From positions 1-63,507 of the forward strand of contig UQEU01000010.1 of assembly GCA_900540085.1 (NCBI GenBank): a stretch of DNA of 63,507 nucleotides. The letters run 5' to 3'. This DNA comes from an uncultured Eubacteriales bacterium. Lineage in GTDB: Bacteria; Bacillota; Clostridia; Oscillospirales; Acutalibacteraceae. Shown piece by piece: positions 50,658-59,186 of this stretch. Numbering within the stretch: the first letter of the stretch is position 1; every line of letters begins with the position of its first letter. A program made the translations under genes and the position numbers. The notes under the pieces are model-generated. The model was given only the letters and a program-made list of their open reading frames with translations, was not told the DNA's origin and ran no database searches.

Positions 50658-51929
50658 ATGCAAAAGAAGCCGTTTATAAATTATGAAGATTTAAAACAGA
50701 TTGCTGACAAATATCCAACTCCTTTTTATCTTTATGATGAAAAAGGAATCAGAAAAAATGTAGAAAATCTCTGTAAAGCATTTTCTTGGAATAAGGGATT
50801 TAAAGAGTATTTTGCAGTAAAGGCAACTCCAAACCCATTTATAATCAATATTTTAAAAGAATACGGCTGTGGCTGTGATTGTTCTTCAAAAACAGAACTG
50901 ATGCTTTCAAAAGCAATCGGTGTAGTAGGGGAAAATGTAATGTTTTCGTCAAACGATACGCCTGAAGATGAGTTTAAGTTTGCAACAGAAATGGGTGCAA
51001 TCATAAATCTTGACGATATAACTCATATTGAGTCTGTTGAAAGAGCAGTGGGCAAACTTCCTAAAAAAATGAGTTGTCGTTACAATCCCGGCGGTTTGTT
51101 TAAAATCAGTACAGACATTATGGACAATCCCGGCGATGCTAAATATGGTATGACAACAGAACAGATTTTTGAAGCATATAAAATAATGAAAGAAAAAGGC
51201 GTCGAAGAGTTCGGTATTCATGCATTTCTCGCAAGCAATACCGTAACAAACGAGTATTATCCTTTACTTGCCAAAGTTTTATTTGAACTTGTTGTCAGAA
51301 TTAAAAATGAGCTTGGTATAAGCATTTCTTTCATCAATTTATCCGGAGGAATCGGCATACCGTATAAACCGGAGCAGGAGCCAAACGATATTTTGAAAAT
51401 CGGTGAAAGCGTTAAAAAAGTATTTAACGAAATTCTTGTGCCTGCGGGATTGGGCGATGTTTCAATATATACAGAGCTCGGCAGATTTATGCTTGGACCG
51501 TATGGTGCACTTGTTACAAAGGCAATAAATGAAAAGCATACTCATAAAGAATATATAGGTGTTGATGCTTGTGCAGTAAACCTTATGAGACCTGCTATGT
51601 ACGGTGCATATCATCATATTACGGTTATGGGTAAGGAAAATGCTCCATGTGATTGTATATATGATATTACGGGTTCACTGTGCGAGAACAATGATAAGTT
51701 CGCAATAGACAGAAAGTTGCCGAAAATTGAAAAAGGCGACCTGCTTTTCATTCACGATGCAGGTGCTCACGGTTTTGCAATGGGTTACAACTATAACGGC
51801 AAACTTAAATCTGCTGAAATACTCTATAAAGAAGACGGTACGACGCAGTTAATCAGGCGTGCAGAAGAACCTAAAGATTACTTTGCTACTTTTGATTGCT
51901 TTGATATTTATAAAGATTTATGTGAATGA
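50658..51929 (+). CDS. lysA: Diaminopimelate decarboxylase
   Basis: A 423-residue PLP enzyme of the alanine racemase fold that makes L-lysine from meso-diaminopimelate. The PLP lysine is Lys55 in YFAVKATPNP. HAFLASNT, NLSGGIGIPY, ELGRFMLGPYG and CENNDKF give the substrate and PLP contacts. The CDCSSKTEL version is common in Clostridia. GGAGG precedes the ATG. It lies just after engB with no terminator between. Confidence 0.88.
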   Translation: MQKKPFINYEDLKQIADKYPTPFYLYDEKGIRKNVENLCKAFSWNKGFKEYFAVKATPNPFIINILKEYGCGCDCSSKTELMLSKAIGVVGENVMFSSNDTPEDEFKFATEMGAIINLDDITHIESVERAVGKLPKKMSCRYNPGGLFKISTDIMDNPGDAKYGMTTEQIFEAYKIMKEKGVEEFGIHAFLASNTVTNEYYPLLAKVLFELVVRIKNELGISISFINLSGGIGIPYKPEQEPNDILKIGESVKKVFNEILVPAGLGDVSIYTELGRFMLGPYGALVTKAINEKHTHKEYIGVDACAVNLMRPAMYGAYHHITVMGKENAPCDCIYDITGSLCENNDKFAIDRKLPKIEKGDLLFIHDAGAHGFAMGYNYNGKLKSAEILYKEDGTTQLIRRAEEPKDYFATFDCFDIYKDLCE

Positions 51930-51944
51930 AATTAATTTTTTGCT

Positions 51945-51972
51945 TTACTTTCATAGTTTAGTGTGGTAAAAT
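51945..51972 (+). promoter_or_regulatory. promoter of the YerC-methyltransferase-hslO run
   Basis: TTACTT (51945-51950), a 16-nt spacer and TAAAAT (51967-51972) with an extended -10 TG. Confidence 0.45.
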
Positions 51973-51998
51973 AACATTATGTTACGGAGGTAATTATA

Positions 51999-52304
51999 AT
52001 GAGCAGAAAAATTAATGACCCAAATCTTGACTTTTTGTTTAAAGCAGTTTTAAGTCTTGAAAATATTGATGAATGCTACGATTTCTTTGAAGACCTTTGT
52101 ACAGTTCAGGAGCTTAAAGCTCTTTCTCAAAGAATTGTTGTTGCAAAGATGCTTAGCGAAAAGTGTGTTTATACAGATATTGTTAGTGAAACAGGTGCAA
52201 GCACTGCAACTATAAGCAGAGTAAACAGGTCTTTGCAATACGGTTGTGACGGCTATGACAAGATTTTTGAAAGAATAAGAGAGTCAGAAGATGAGCAGTT
52301 ATAA
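51999..52304 (+). CDS. YerC/YecD family TrpR-related DNA-binding protein
   Basis: A 101-residue all-helical protein. LCTVQELKALSQRIVVAKML and the helix-turn-helix segment TGASTATISRVNRSL match the TrpR-like YerC/YecD family of Bacillota. It is presumed to be a transcription regulator; its target and ligand are unknown. GGAGG lies before the ATG. It overlaps the methyltransferase gene by 14 nt. Confidence 0.87.
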   Translation: MSRKINDPNLDFLFKAVLSLENIDECYDFFEDLCTVQELKALSQRIVVAKMLSEKCVYTDIVSETGASTATISRVNRSLQYGCDGYDKIFERIRESEDEQL

Positions 52305-53040
52305 TATACTTTCTAAAGTGTATGACAATTTAACTGACAATGTTGAATATGAGGCCAGAAGTAATTATATTTCTGGCTTTTTTCATAGTTATTGTACCGT
52401 GTGTAAAAATGTGCTTGATTTAGCTTGCGGAAGCGGTACTATGACTGTTTTGTTGGCAAAAAAAGGCTTCAATATGACAGGTGTAGATTTCAGCGAAGAT
52501 ATGCTTGCAGAGGCTTACAACAAAGCAGTGGAAAATGATTTAAAAATTCAGTTTGTTCAACAGGATATGCGAGAACTGAATTTGTTGAGTAAGATGGATG
52601 CCGTTGTATGTTGTCTTGACTCAATAAATCATCTTTTGTCTGTTGAAGATGTTGAGAAAGTTTTTAAAAATGTCAGTTCTTGTCTTGAAGAAAACGGTTT
52701 GTTTGTTTTTGATGTAAATACAGTATATAAACATCAAGAAATTCTTAAAGATAATTCTTTTGTTTTTGAAACTGAAAATTCATTTTTGGTTTGGCAAAAC
52801 GAATTGTGTGAAGACGGCAGAACGGTAAATCTTTATATAGATTTGTTCTGTTCGGAAGACGGCGTCAAATATTTTCGAGAGAGCGAAGATTTTTCTGAAA
52901 AAGCATATACAATAGAAGAACTTTCAAATGCTTTGGAAAAGTCAGATTTTGAAATTATCGGTATTTATGACGATTTGTCTTTAGACAAGCCTAAAGAAGA
53001 CAGCGACAGATTGTATTTTGTGTGTAAAAAAAGAGGTTAA
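52291..53040 (+). CDS. Class I SAM-dependent methyltransferase
   Basis: A 249-residue methyltransferase. Motif I VLDLACGSGTMTVLLAKKG and the acidic GVDFSEDML after strand 2 give the SAM site. It resembles small-molecule methyltransferases of the YqeM/ubiE-like type. The substrate cannot be inferred. It starts inside the end of the YerC-like gene and lies 2 nt before hslO. Confidence 0.85.
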   Translation: MSSYNILSKVYDNLTDNVEYEARSNYISGFFHSYCTVCKNVLDLACGSGTMTVLLAKKGFNMTGVDFSEDMLAEAYNKAVENDLKIQFVQQDMRELNLLSKMDAVVCCLDSINHLLSVEDVEKVFKNVSSCLEENGLFVFDVNTVYKHQEILKDNSFVFETENSFLVWQNELCEDGRTVNLYIDLFCSEDGVKYFRESEDFSEKAYTIEELSNALEKSDFEIIGIYDDLSLDKPKEDSDRLYFVCKKRG

Positions 53041-53042
53041 AA

Positions 53043-53924
53043 ATGGGTAAGACAGTTAGATATATTACAAAGGACGGAAGTGCTTTTGTTGTTGCGACAG
53101 ATTCTACAAATATTGTCAGCAAAATGGAGCAAATTCATAAAACTTCAGCTGTTGTTACAGCAGCACTCGGAAGACTCGTTACAGCGTCGTCACTTATGGG
53201 CGTAATGCTTAAAGGTAAAGAGGACAGTGTTACTTTAAGAATGAACGGAAACGGTCCGACAGGAGCTTTAATAGCAGTTTCCGACAGTGCTGGTAACCCG
53301 AGAGGATATGTTCAAAATGCGGTTGTTGAAATACCGCTTAATGATAAAGGAAAACTCGATGTTGCAGGCGCAGTCGGTACAGACGGTTCTTTGTATGTTA
53401 TAAAAGATATAGGATTGAAAGAGCCATATAGCGGTATGACGCCTATTGTTTCGGGTGAAATTGCACAGGATATTACAAATTATTTTGTGGTATCGGAACA
53501 AACACCTACTGTTTGTGCGCTCGGTGTTTTGGTAAATCCCGATTTAAGTGTTAACTGTGCAGGTGGTTTTCTTATTCAACTTTTACCGGGTGCAGATGAA
53601 AATATAGTTGACCTTATTGAAAAAGCAATTCAAAACATTAAACCGGTTACTGAAATGCTTTCTTCAGGGATGACTGCCGATGATATTGCAAAAACAGCAA
53701 TGAGCGGAATTGAAATGGACAAGTTAGACGAAACAGATACCGATTATATCTGTAATTGTTCAAAAAGCAGAGTAGAAAAAGCACTTCTTTCAACAGGTAT
53801 TGATGAGTTAACATCAATGCTTGATGATTGTCCGATAAAGGTAGAGTGCCATTTTTGCGACAAGATTTATGAATTTACAAAAGATGATATTAAAAAATTA
53901 ATTGACATCTCAACCGATAAATAA
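53043..53924 (+). CDS. hslO: Redox-regulated chaperone Hsp33
   Basis: A 293-residue holdase that is activated by oxidation. The four zinc Cys are present: CxC at 237/239 (ICNCSKSRV) and CxxC at 269/272 (CHFC). MLKGKEDSVTLRMNGNGPTG is typical of the N-terminal domain. In an anaerobe this protects against oxidative unfolding. It is third in the run with the YerC-like regulator and the methyltransferase. Confidence 0.94.
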   Translation: MGKTVRYITKDGSAFVVATDSTNIVSKMEQIHKTSAVVTAALGRLVTASSLMGVMLKGKEDSVTLRMNGNGPTGALIAVSDSAGNPRGYVQNAVVEIPLNDKGKLDVAGAVGTDGSLYVIKDIGLKEPYSGMTPIVSGEIAQDITNYFVVSEQTPTVCALGVLVNPDLSVNCAGGFLIQLLPGADENIVDLIEKAIQNIKPVTEMLSSGMTADDIAKTAMSGIEMDKLDETDTDYICNCSKSRVEKALLSTGIDELTSMLDDCPIKVECHFCDKIYEFTKDDIKKLIDISTDK

Positions 53925-53941
53925 TTAACGGAGATTTTTAT

Positions 53942-54976
53942 ATGGTCGCAAATAAAGAAAACAAAGCTATTGATTTGGTAAAGGCGATAATGGCATTGCT
54001 GATTTTGGCACTTCATACTCCGTTGCTTGCAGAAAATAACTATATTTTAATGCCGCTATATCGTTTGGCAGTTCCTTTTTTCTTTACCGTCAGCAGTTAT
54101 TTTTTATTTAAAAAATTGAATAAGTGTTGTGCAAAGGAACAAATTAAAGTCGTTTTAAACTATGTAAAAAGAAATTTGATTTTGTATTTTTTCTGGTTTA
54201 TAATTTCATTTCTGTTTGTTTTTAAGGAAAGATATACATATATGTTTGATGGCAAATCAAATTTTATTCTTATATTAAAAAAACTTTTATTTAGTTCTAC
54301 ATGGATGGGTTCATGGTATATAATGGCTACCGTCTTATGCACAATTATTATATTTTTACTTTCAAAAGTTTTAAAAAATAATTTGATTTTTATAATTAGT
54401 TTTATTTCATTTTTGTTCTGCTGTTTCACTTGTTCTTATGCTAAAGCGTTTGACGGTGTAGGGTATGATTTATTTCAAATATTTTGTGAAACCTTGGAAT
54501 GTACTCCGTCACTTTCGTTGTTTTCAGGATTTGTGTTTATTTCTTTGGGAAAAATTTTAGCCGAAGACAATAAAAAAATATACAATAAATCAAGAGATAC
54601 AGTATTGTTTATCGTATTTTTTCTGTTTCTTACAGCAGAGTTTTTCATCACAAGAAAAATGGGATGGCAAAGAGCTGACGATTCTTTGGTTATGTTAGTT
54701 CCCACAATTTATTTTTTTGTTAAAGTAATATTGCAGACAAATATCAATATTGGTTTTTCAAAGTTTTTGAGAGCTTTCAGTGTCATTGTTTATTGTTCGC
54801 AGGGTATCTTTTTCGCTATTTTTAATTATGCTTTTAAACTAATCGGTTGGAATAAAACTTTGAAAGTAGATATATGTGAATTTTTATTAATCACAGTATT
54901 TTGTATAATTTTGAATTCAATAATAATCAGTCTTGAAAAAAGTAAAAAAATGAAGTTTTTAAGGTATATTCATTAA
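53942..54976 (+). CDS. Acyltransferase family 3 membrane protein
   Basis: A 344-residue protein with about ten hydrophobic helices. The N-terminal KAIDLVKAIMALLILALHTPLL carries the catalytic-type His after helix 1, and LAVPFFFTVSSYFLF is the second family motif. Such proteins move acetyl or other acyl groups onto cell-surface sugars or peptidoglycan. The acceptor is unknown. It starts 17 nt after hslO. Confidence 0.83.
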   Translation: MVANKENKAIDLVKAIMALLILALHTPLLAENNYILMPLYRLAVPFFFTVSSYFLFKKLNKCCAKEQIKVVLNYVKRNLILYFFWFIISFLFVFKERYTYMFDGKSNFILILKKLLFSSTWMGSWYIMATVLCTIIIFLLSKVLKNNLIFIISFISFLFCCFTCSYAKAFDGVGYDLFQIFCETLECTPSLSLFSGFVFISLGKILAEDNKKIYNKSRDTVLFIVFFLFLTAEFFITRKMGWQRADDSLVMLVPTIYFFVKVILQTNINIGFSKFLRAFSVIVYCSQGIFFAIFNYAFKLIGWNKTLKVDICEFLLITVFCIILNSIIISLEKSKKMKFLRYIH

Positions 54977-55099
54977 CAAAAATTGATGTTTATTTGAATG
55001 TACACAAAATTGTTGTTTAAAATATACGATTTATTATTAAAATGTTTTAAATGTTTACAATTTGTTCACATTTTTAGCAACTTAATTATAATATTTTTA

Positions 55100-55128
55100 T
55101 TGAAATTTTATTATTTTAATGATATACT
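55100..55128 (+). promoter_or_regulatory. promoter of the 222-residue membrane protein gene
   Basis: TTGAAA (55100-55105), a 17-nt spacer and TATACT (55123-55128) with an extended -10 TG. Confidence 0.65.
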
Positions 55129-55158
55129 ATAAAATGTAATTGCAAAGGAGGGTACTGC

Positions 55159-55827
55159 ATGAGCAAAGAAACAAAACTTGCAAAAAAAGAGGCGAAAGCA
55201 GCAAAAAAAGCGGCTAAAGCTGAAAAACAGCATGCAGCGGCATATGCTTCGCTCGTAAAAAAAATAGAAAAGAAAAATGTTAAACTTGAAAAAAAAGCAG
55301 CAAAGAAGGGTGAACCTTTTGTACCGATTCCGATTCCTGCTGAAGATGAGCCTATCAAGAGCGGAAACAAAGCCGGTAAAGTAGTTCTCACAATACTTCT
55401 CGTTCTTCTTCTTTGGTTTATCATATACTTCATCGTAATGTGGATGAAATATGACGCACCTGTTCTTGTTCCTCCGACATCAGATGTTTCGGTTGAAGAA
55501 GAAAAAACAACTGCTGAAGTTACAAGATATGAAAATCAACATGTAATCACTACTACACCTACATATTCAGTAGCAGAGTGCAAACTTGTTCTTAAACAAA
55601 CAATTAAGGATCAGTGGATGGATTTAGGCTATTCAGAAGATCCAAGCAATGGTACAATTGCATATAAAGGCAAAGTCGTAAAAATTAATGGTGCTGACTG
55701 CTATGTTTTCTCATGCAGTGGTAAAACTTTTGCAGTAGCAAGAAATATTTCGGCTATATATTACCAAAACGATTCTAAATGGAGTCCGTTAACATTTAAT
55801 AATACCGATATCATTTTTGGTGAATAA
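55159..55827 (+). CDS. Hypothetical membrane protein with Lys/Ala-rich N-terminus
   Basis: A 222-residue protein of no recognised family. Residues 1-55 are a charged helix built of Lys, Ala and Glu. A Pro-rich linker follows (FVPIPIPAEDEP), then one membrane helix (about 74-98). The outer part of about 120 residues has a Thr-rich stretch and ends in a compact domain (about 130-222) with two Cys. GGAGG lies before the ATG. It is monocistronic with its own promoter and terminator. The N-terminal composition resembles the tail of the GPH transporter at 10884. Confidence 0.75.
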   Translation: MSKETKLAKKEAKAAKKAAKAEKQHAAAYASLVKKIEKKNVKLEKKAAKKGEPFVPIPIPAEDEPIKSGNKAGKVVLTILLVLLLWFIIYFIVMWMKYDAPVLVPPTSDVSVEEEKTTAEVTRYENQHVITTTPTYSVAECKLVLKQTIKDQWMDLGYSEDPSNGTIAYKGKVVKINGADCYVFSCSGKTFAVARNISAIYYQNDSKWSPLTFNNTDIIFGE

Positions 55828-55829
55828 TT

Positions 55830-55862
55830 AAAAGAGCGAAGCCGAATGCTTCGCTCTTTTTT
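55830..55862 (+). terminator. terminator after the 222-residue protein gene
   Basis: A 13-bp perfect stem (55830-55842 with 55848-55860), loop CGAAT, then T. Confidence 0.9.
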
Positions 55863-55893
55863 GTTAATAATATTAAATATTGAGGTGATGGAA

Positions 55894-56334
55894 ATGGATA
55901 CTTTACTGATTATATGGGTTGTTTTATTTGCAGTATTTGTAGTTTTTGAAGCAGTTACCGTTCAGTTGGTGAGTATTTGGTTTGCAATCGGTTGTCTCGG
56001 CGGAGTTATCGCAAATTTGTGCGGTGCTTCAACAACTTTGCAAATTGCCATTGTCATTATTCTGTCTGTAATTTGCTTGATTATAACAAAACCGCTGGCA
56101 AAAAAACTTACTAAAAATAAAGCAGACTCTAAAACAAACGCCGATTTACTTATCGGAAAAGAAGCCATAACTCTTGAAGATGTTGACAATATCAGTGAAA
56201 CAGGCTATATAAAGGTAAATGGCGTTGAGTGGAATGTTAAAAGTTTTGATAATAAATTAATTCTTAAAGGTACAAAAGTCGAAATTAAAGACATTGTAGG
56301 TTCAAAACTTATCGTAGATATTGTAAAGGAGTAA
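55894..56334 (+). CDS. NfeD family membrane protein
   Basis: A 146-residue protein with three or four N-terminal membrane helices (1-75) and a C-terminal OB-fold-like domain (about 85-146; GKEAITLEDVDN, GYIKVNGVEWNVKS). NfeD proteins work with SPFH/stomatin proteins in membrane domains. The partner gene follows after 4 nt. ATG 55894 is chosen because GAGGTG lies 6 nt before it; an ATG at 55888 is too close to that site. Confidence 0.88.
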   Translation: MDTLLIIWVVLFAVFVVFEAVTVQLVSIWFAIGCLGGVIANLCGASTTLQIAIVIILSVICLIITKPLAKKLTKNKADSKTNADLLIGKEAITLEDVDNISETGYIKVNGVEWNVKSFDNKLILKGTKVEIKDIVGSKLIVDIVKE

Positions 56335-56338
56335 ATAT

Positions 56339-57286
56339 ATGGAAATTGGTATTGCTATTATAGTTGTTATCGTAGTTCTTTTTATAATCGGCGTGATAAA
56401 TATCCGTGTTGTTCCGCAATCAAGTGCTTATGTTATTGAAAAACTCGGAACATATAAGTGTACTTGGAAAACGGGTTTACATGTGAAAATCCCGTTTGTT
56501 GAAAAGATAGCAAAAATCATTTCTTTGAAAGAACAGGTTGTGGATTTTCCACCTCAACCGGTTATTACAAAAGATAATGTTACAATGCAAATTGACACTG
56601 TTGTGTTCTATCAGATTACAGACCCAAAACTCTATACTTACGGTGTTGAGAGTCCTATTTCAGCGATTGAAAATTTGACTGCTACTACTTTGCGTAATAT
56701 TATAGGCGAACTTGAACTTGATAATACTTTGACTTCAAGAGATACTATCAATTCAAAAATTCGTGTAATTCTTGACGAAGCAACAGACCCTTGGGGTATT
56801 AAAGTGAATAGGGTAGAACTTAAAAATATTATTCCTCCTAAAGAAATTCAAGATGCTATGGAAAAACAAATGAAAGCAGAGCGTCAACGCCGTGAAGCAA
56901 TTTTGACTGCCGAAGGTGAGAAACAGAGCAGAATTCTTATTGCTCAAGGTCATAAAGAGTCGAAAATTCTTCAGGCTGAAGCCGATAAGCAGGCTTCTAT
57001 TCTCGCAGCCGAAGCTGAAAAGGAAGTAAAAATCAGAGAGGCAGAAGGCGAGGCTGAAGCAATATTGCAGGTTTCAAAAGCAAACGCAGATGCTATTAAA
57101 ATGATAAATGAAGCATCACCTTCCGATAAGGTAATCACTCTCAAAAGCCTTGAGGCGTTTGCAAAAGCCGCAGACGGTCAGGCTACAAAGATTATTATTC
57201 CTTCCGAAATTCAAGGTATTGCAGGTCTTACTAAGTCCATTGCCGAAATCGGTCTCGAACAGCAAATTCCAAGCAATACTAAATAG
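56339..57286 (+). CDS. SPFH/Band 7 (stomatin-like, QmcA type) membrane protein
   Basis: A 315-residue protein: an N-terminal membrane helix (2-22), a Band 7 domain (about 25-190; RVVPQSSAYVIEKLGTY, GLHVKIPFVEKI), then an Ala/Glu/Lys-rich coiled coil (about 190-265) and a hydrophobic-rich end. It forms large membrane rings or microdomains with NfeD. The operon is just these two genes, closed by a terminator. Confidence 0.9.
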   Translation: MEIGIAIIVVIVVLFIIGVINIRVVPQSSAYVIEKLGTYKCTWKTGLHVKIPFVEKIAKIISLKEQVVDFPPQPVITKDNVTMQIDTVVFYQITDPKLYTYGVESPISAIENLTATTLRNIIGELELDNTLTSRDTINSKIRVILDEATDPWGIKVNRVELKNIIPPKEIQDAMEKQMKAERQRREAILTAEGEKQSRILIAQGHKESKILQAEADKQASILAAEAEKEVKIREAEGEAEAILQVSKANADAIKMINEASPSDKVITLKSLEAFAKAADGQATKIIIPSEIQGIAGLTKSIAEIGLEQQIPSNTK

Positions 57287-57304
57287 TATGTTAATCAAAT
57301 AAAT

Positions 57305-57340
57305 AAAAAAACCCTTGTTCAACAGAACAAGGGTTTTTTT
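57305..57340. terminator. terminator between convergent SPFH and UPF0210 genes
   Basis: AAAAAACCCTTGTTC pairs with GAACAAGGGTTTTTT around a short loop, with A- and T-runs on either side, so it can act in both directions. Confidence 0.88.
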
Positions 57341-57386
57341 ATATGATTTATTGTTTTAAATAAGAAATTACTATAACAAAAAGCAA

Positions 57387-58742
57387 TCAGTTTTTCAAAC
57401 TGTGAAGAGGTGCGGGAATTTTACCGCCTCTGTTGATGAATTTTGCAGGAACTTTTGTATTTACTGCCATTACGGGAGCGCTTCCTAAAAGTCCGCCGAA
57501 CTCAAGTTCATCACCGACATTTTTACCTATTGCAGGAATAACACGAACAGCAGTAGTTTTACCGTTTACCATTCCTATCGCTGCTTCATCGGCAATAATA
57601 CCTGAAATAACTTCTGCAGGAGTATCACCCGGTATAGCAATCATATCAAGTCCTACTGAACAAACGGCAGTCATTGCTTCGAGTTTTTCAAGACATAAAG
57701 CACCCGAACGGGCAGCGTCAATCATACCTGCGTCTTCTGAAACAGGGATAAATGCACCTGAAAGACCACCTACGCTTGAGGACGCCATTACACCGCCTTT
57801 TTTAACTGCGTCGTTAAGCATTGCAAGGCAGGCAGTTGTACCTGCACCGCCGCATTGTTCAACACCTATTTCTTCAAGAATATGTGCTACACTGTCGCCG
57901 ACAGCCGGTGTTGGAGCAAGTGAAAGGTCAACAATACCAAAAGGTACACCGAGTCTTTTTGACGCTTCAGAGCCGACAAGCTGACCCATTCTTGTAATTT
58001 TAAATGCAGTTTTCTTGATAAGTTCTGCAATTTCATTAATGTTGTATTCCGGGTGTTTTGAAAGAGCGCTTCTTACAACGCCGGGACCGGAAACGCCTAC
58101 ATTTATAACACAGTCCGGTTCGCCCACGCCGTGAAAGGCACCTGCCATAAACGGATTGTCTTCGGGAGCATTGCAGAATACAACAAGTTTGCCTGCACCG
58201 ATACAGTTTTGGTCTTTTGTAAGTTCTGCTGTTTTTTTGATGATTTTGCCCATAGTTGCAACAGCATCCATATTTATTCCGGCTTTAGTTGAGCCTATGT
58301 TTATGGAAGAACATAAATGTTCTGTTACTGCAAGTGCCTCAGGGATACTTTCTATTAATTCTCTGTCGCCTGCAGCAAAGCCTTTTTGAACAAGTGCGGA
58401 ATATCCGCCTATAAAATTAACGCCGATTGTTTGCGATGCTTTTTCGAGTGTTCTTGCGTATTTTACAGGGTCTCCGCCGCTGATGCCTGCCATCATTGCG
58501 ATGGGAGTAACGCTGACTCTTTTGTTAATAATCGGGATACCGTATTCTTTTTCAATTTGCTCGCCTGTTGAAACAAGATTTTCTGCTTTTTTGCATATTT
58601 TGTCGTAAATTTTTTGACAACTTTTATCAATATTACTGTCACCGCAATCCAACAGAGAAATACCCATAGTTGTTGTACGAATATCAAGACATTCGTCTTG
58701 TATCATTGTGATAGTCTCAAGTATATCGTTATTGTTTATCAA
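57387..58742 (-). CDS. UPF0210 (PFL/DUF711) family protein
   Basis: A 451-residue protein of the family annotated as DUF711 or PFL-like, of unproven function. Runs such as GISGGDP, NIGSTKAGINMDA, GVSGPGVVRSAL and GGLSGAFIPVSEDAGMI are strongly conserved. I set the start at TTG 58742: GGAGG (58751-58755) lies 8 nt upstream, and the protein then begins MINNNDILET, the usual N-terminus. An upstream TTG at 58757 would overlap the ribosome site. It follows the ACT-domain gene UPF0237, its constant partner. Confidence 0.87.
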   Translation of the reverse strand: MINNNDILETITMIQDECLDIRTTTMGISLLDCGDSNIDKSCQKIYDKICKKAENLVSTGEQIEKEYGIPIINKRVSVTPIAMMAGISGGDPVKYARTLEKASQTIGVNFIGGYSALVQKGFAAGDRELIESIPEALAVTEHLCSSINIGSTKAGINMDAVATMGKIIKKTAELTKDQNCIGAGKLVVFCNAPEDNPFMAGAFHGVGEPDCVINVGVSGPGVVRSALSKHPEYNINEIAELIKKTAFKITRMGQLVGSEASKRLGVPFGIVDLSLAPTPAVGDSVAHILEEIGVEQCGGAGTTACLAMLNDAVKKGGVMASSSVGGLSGAFIPVSEDAGMIDAARSGALCLEKLEAMTAVCSVGLDMIAIPGDTPAEVISGIIADEAAIGMVNGKTTAVRVIPAIGKNVGDELEFGGLLGSAPVMAVNTKVPAKFINRGGKIPAPLHSLKN

Positions 58743-58757
58743 CTGAATTTCCTCCAA

Positions 58758-59027
58758 TTATATTCTGTGCATTGAATTGAATATATCTTCGTGCATTACA
58801 TGAATTGACAAGCCGAGTTTTTCGCCAAGTTTTGCAGCTTTGTCTGAAAATTCATTGAAAGATGCATTTAACTTTGAAATATCAACCATCATAATCATAC
58901 AAAACATTTCCTGCAATACAGATTGAGAAACCTCAATAACATTTGCATTGAATTCTGCACATACGCCTGATACTTCCGAAAGAATACCAACTGTGTCTTT
59001 TCCTACAACGGTAATAACTGCTTTCAT
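58758..59027 (-). CDS. UPF0237 ACT-domain protein
   Basis: An 89-residue single ACT domain (MKAVITVVGKDTVGILSEVSG), expected to bind an amino acid or similar ligand and to control its partner, the UPF0210 protein encoded next. AGGAGGT lies 7 nt before the ATG. The gene pair is conserved in many anaerobes, but the reaction and ligand are unknown. Confidence 0.9.
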   Translation of the reverse strand: MKAVITVVGKDTVGILSEVSGVCAEFNANVIEVSQSVLQEMFCMIMMVDISKLNASFNEFSDKAAKLGEKLGLSIHVMHEDIFNSMHRI

Positions 59028-59054
59028 AACTCTACCTCCTAAAATTCAATGCAT

Positions 59055-59083
59055 ATTATATCAAAATAAATGGTTATTTTCAA
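59055..59083 (-). promoter_or_regulatory. UPF0237-UPF0210 promoter
   Basis: On the minus strand TTGAAA (59078-59083), a 17-nt spacer and TATAAT (59055-59060) with an extended -10 TG. Confidence 0.78.
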
Positions 59084-59119
59084 CAAACATTTAAAATTAA
59101 TATAAAAAAGCATTTAAAA

Positions 59120-59149
59120 TTGTTTAATAATATGATATTATGGTAATAA
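59120..59149 (+). promoter_or_regulatory. promoter of the PHP phosphatase gene
   Basis: TTGTTT (59120-59125), an 18-nt spacer and TAATAA (59144-59149) with an extended -10 TG. Confidence 0.45.
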
Positions 59150-59186
59150 ATTGAATATTCGAATATATTTTAATTGAGGTATTTAG

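Noticed and set aside
57433..57984. Long open frame on the plus strand opposite the UPF0210 gene
   Set aside because: It is a compositional shadow: no ribosome site, low-complexity Pro/Ser/Thr translation, and the minus-strand gene is strongly conserved.
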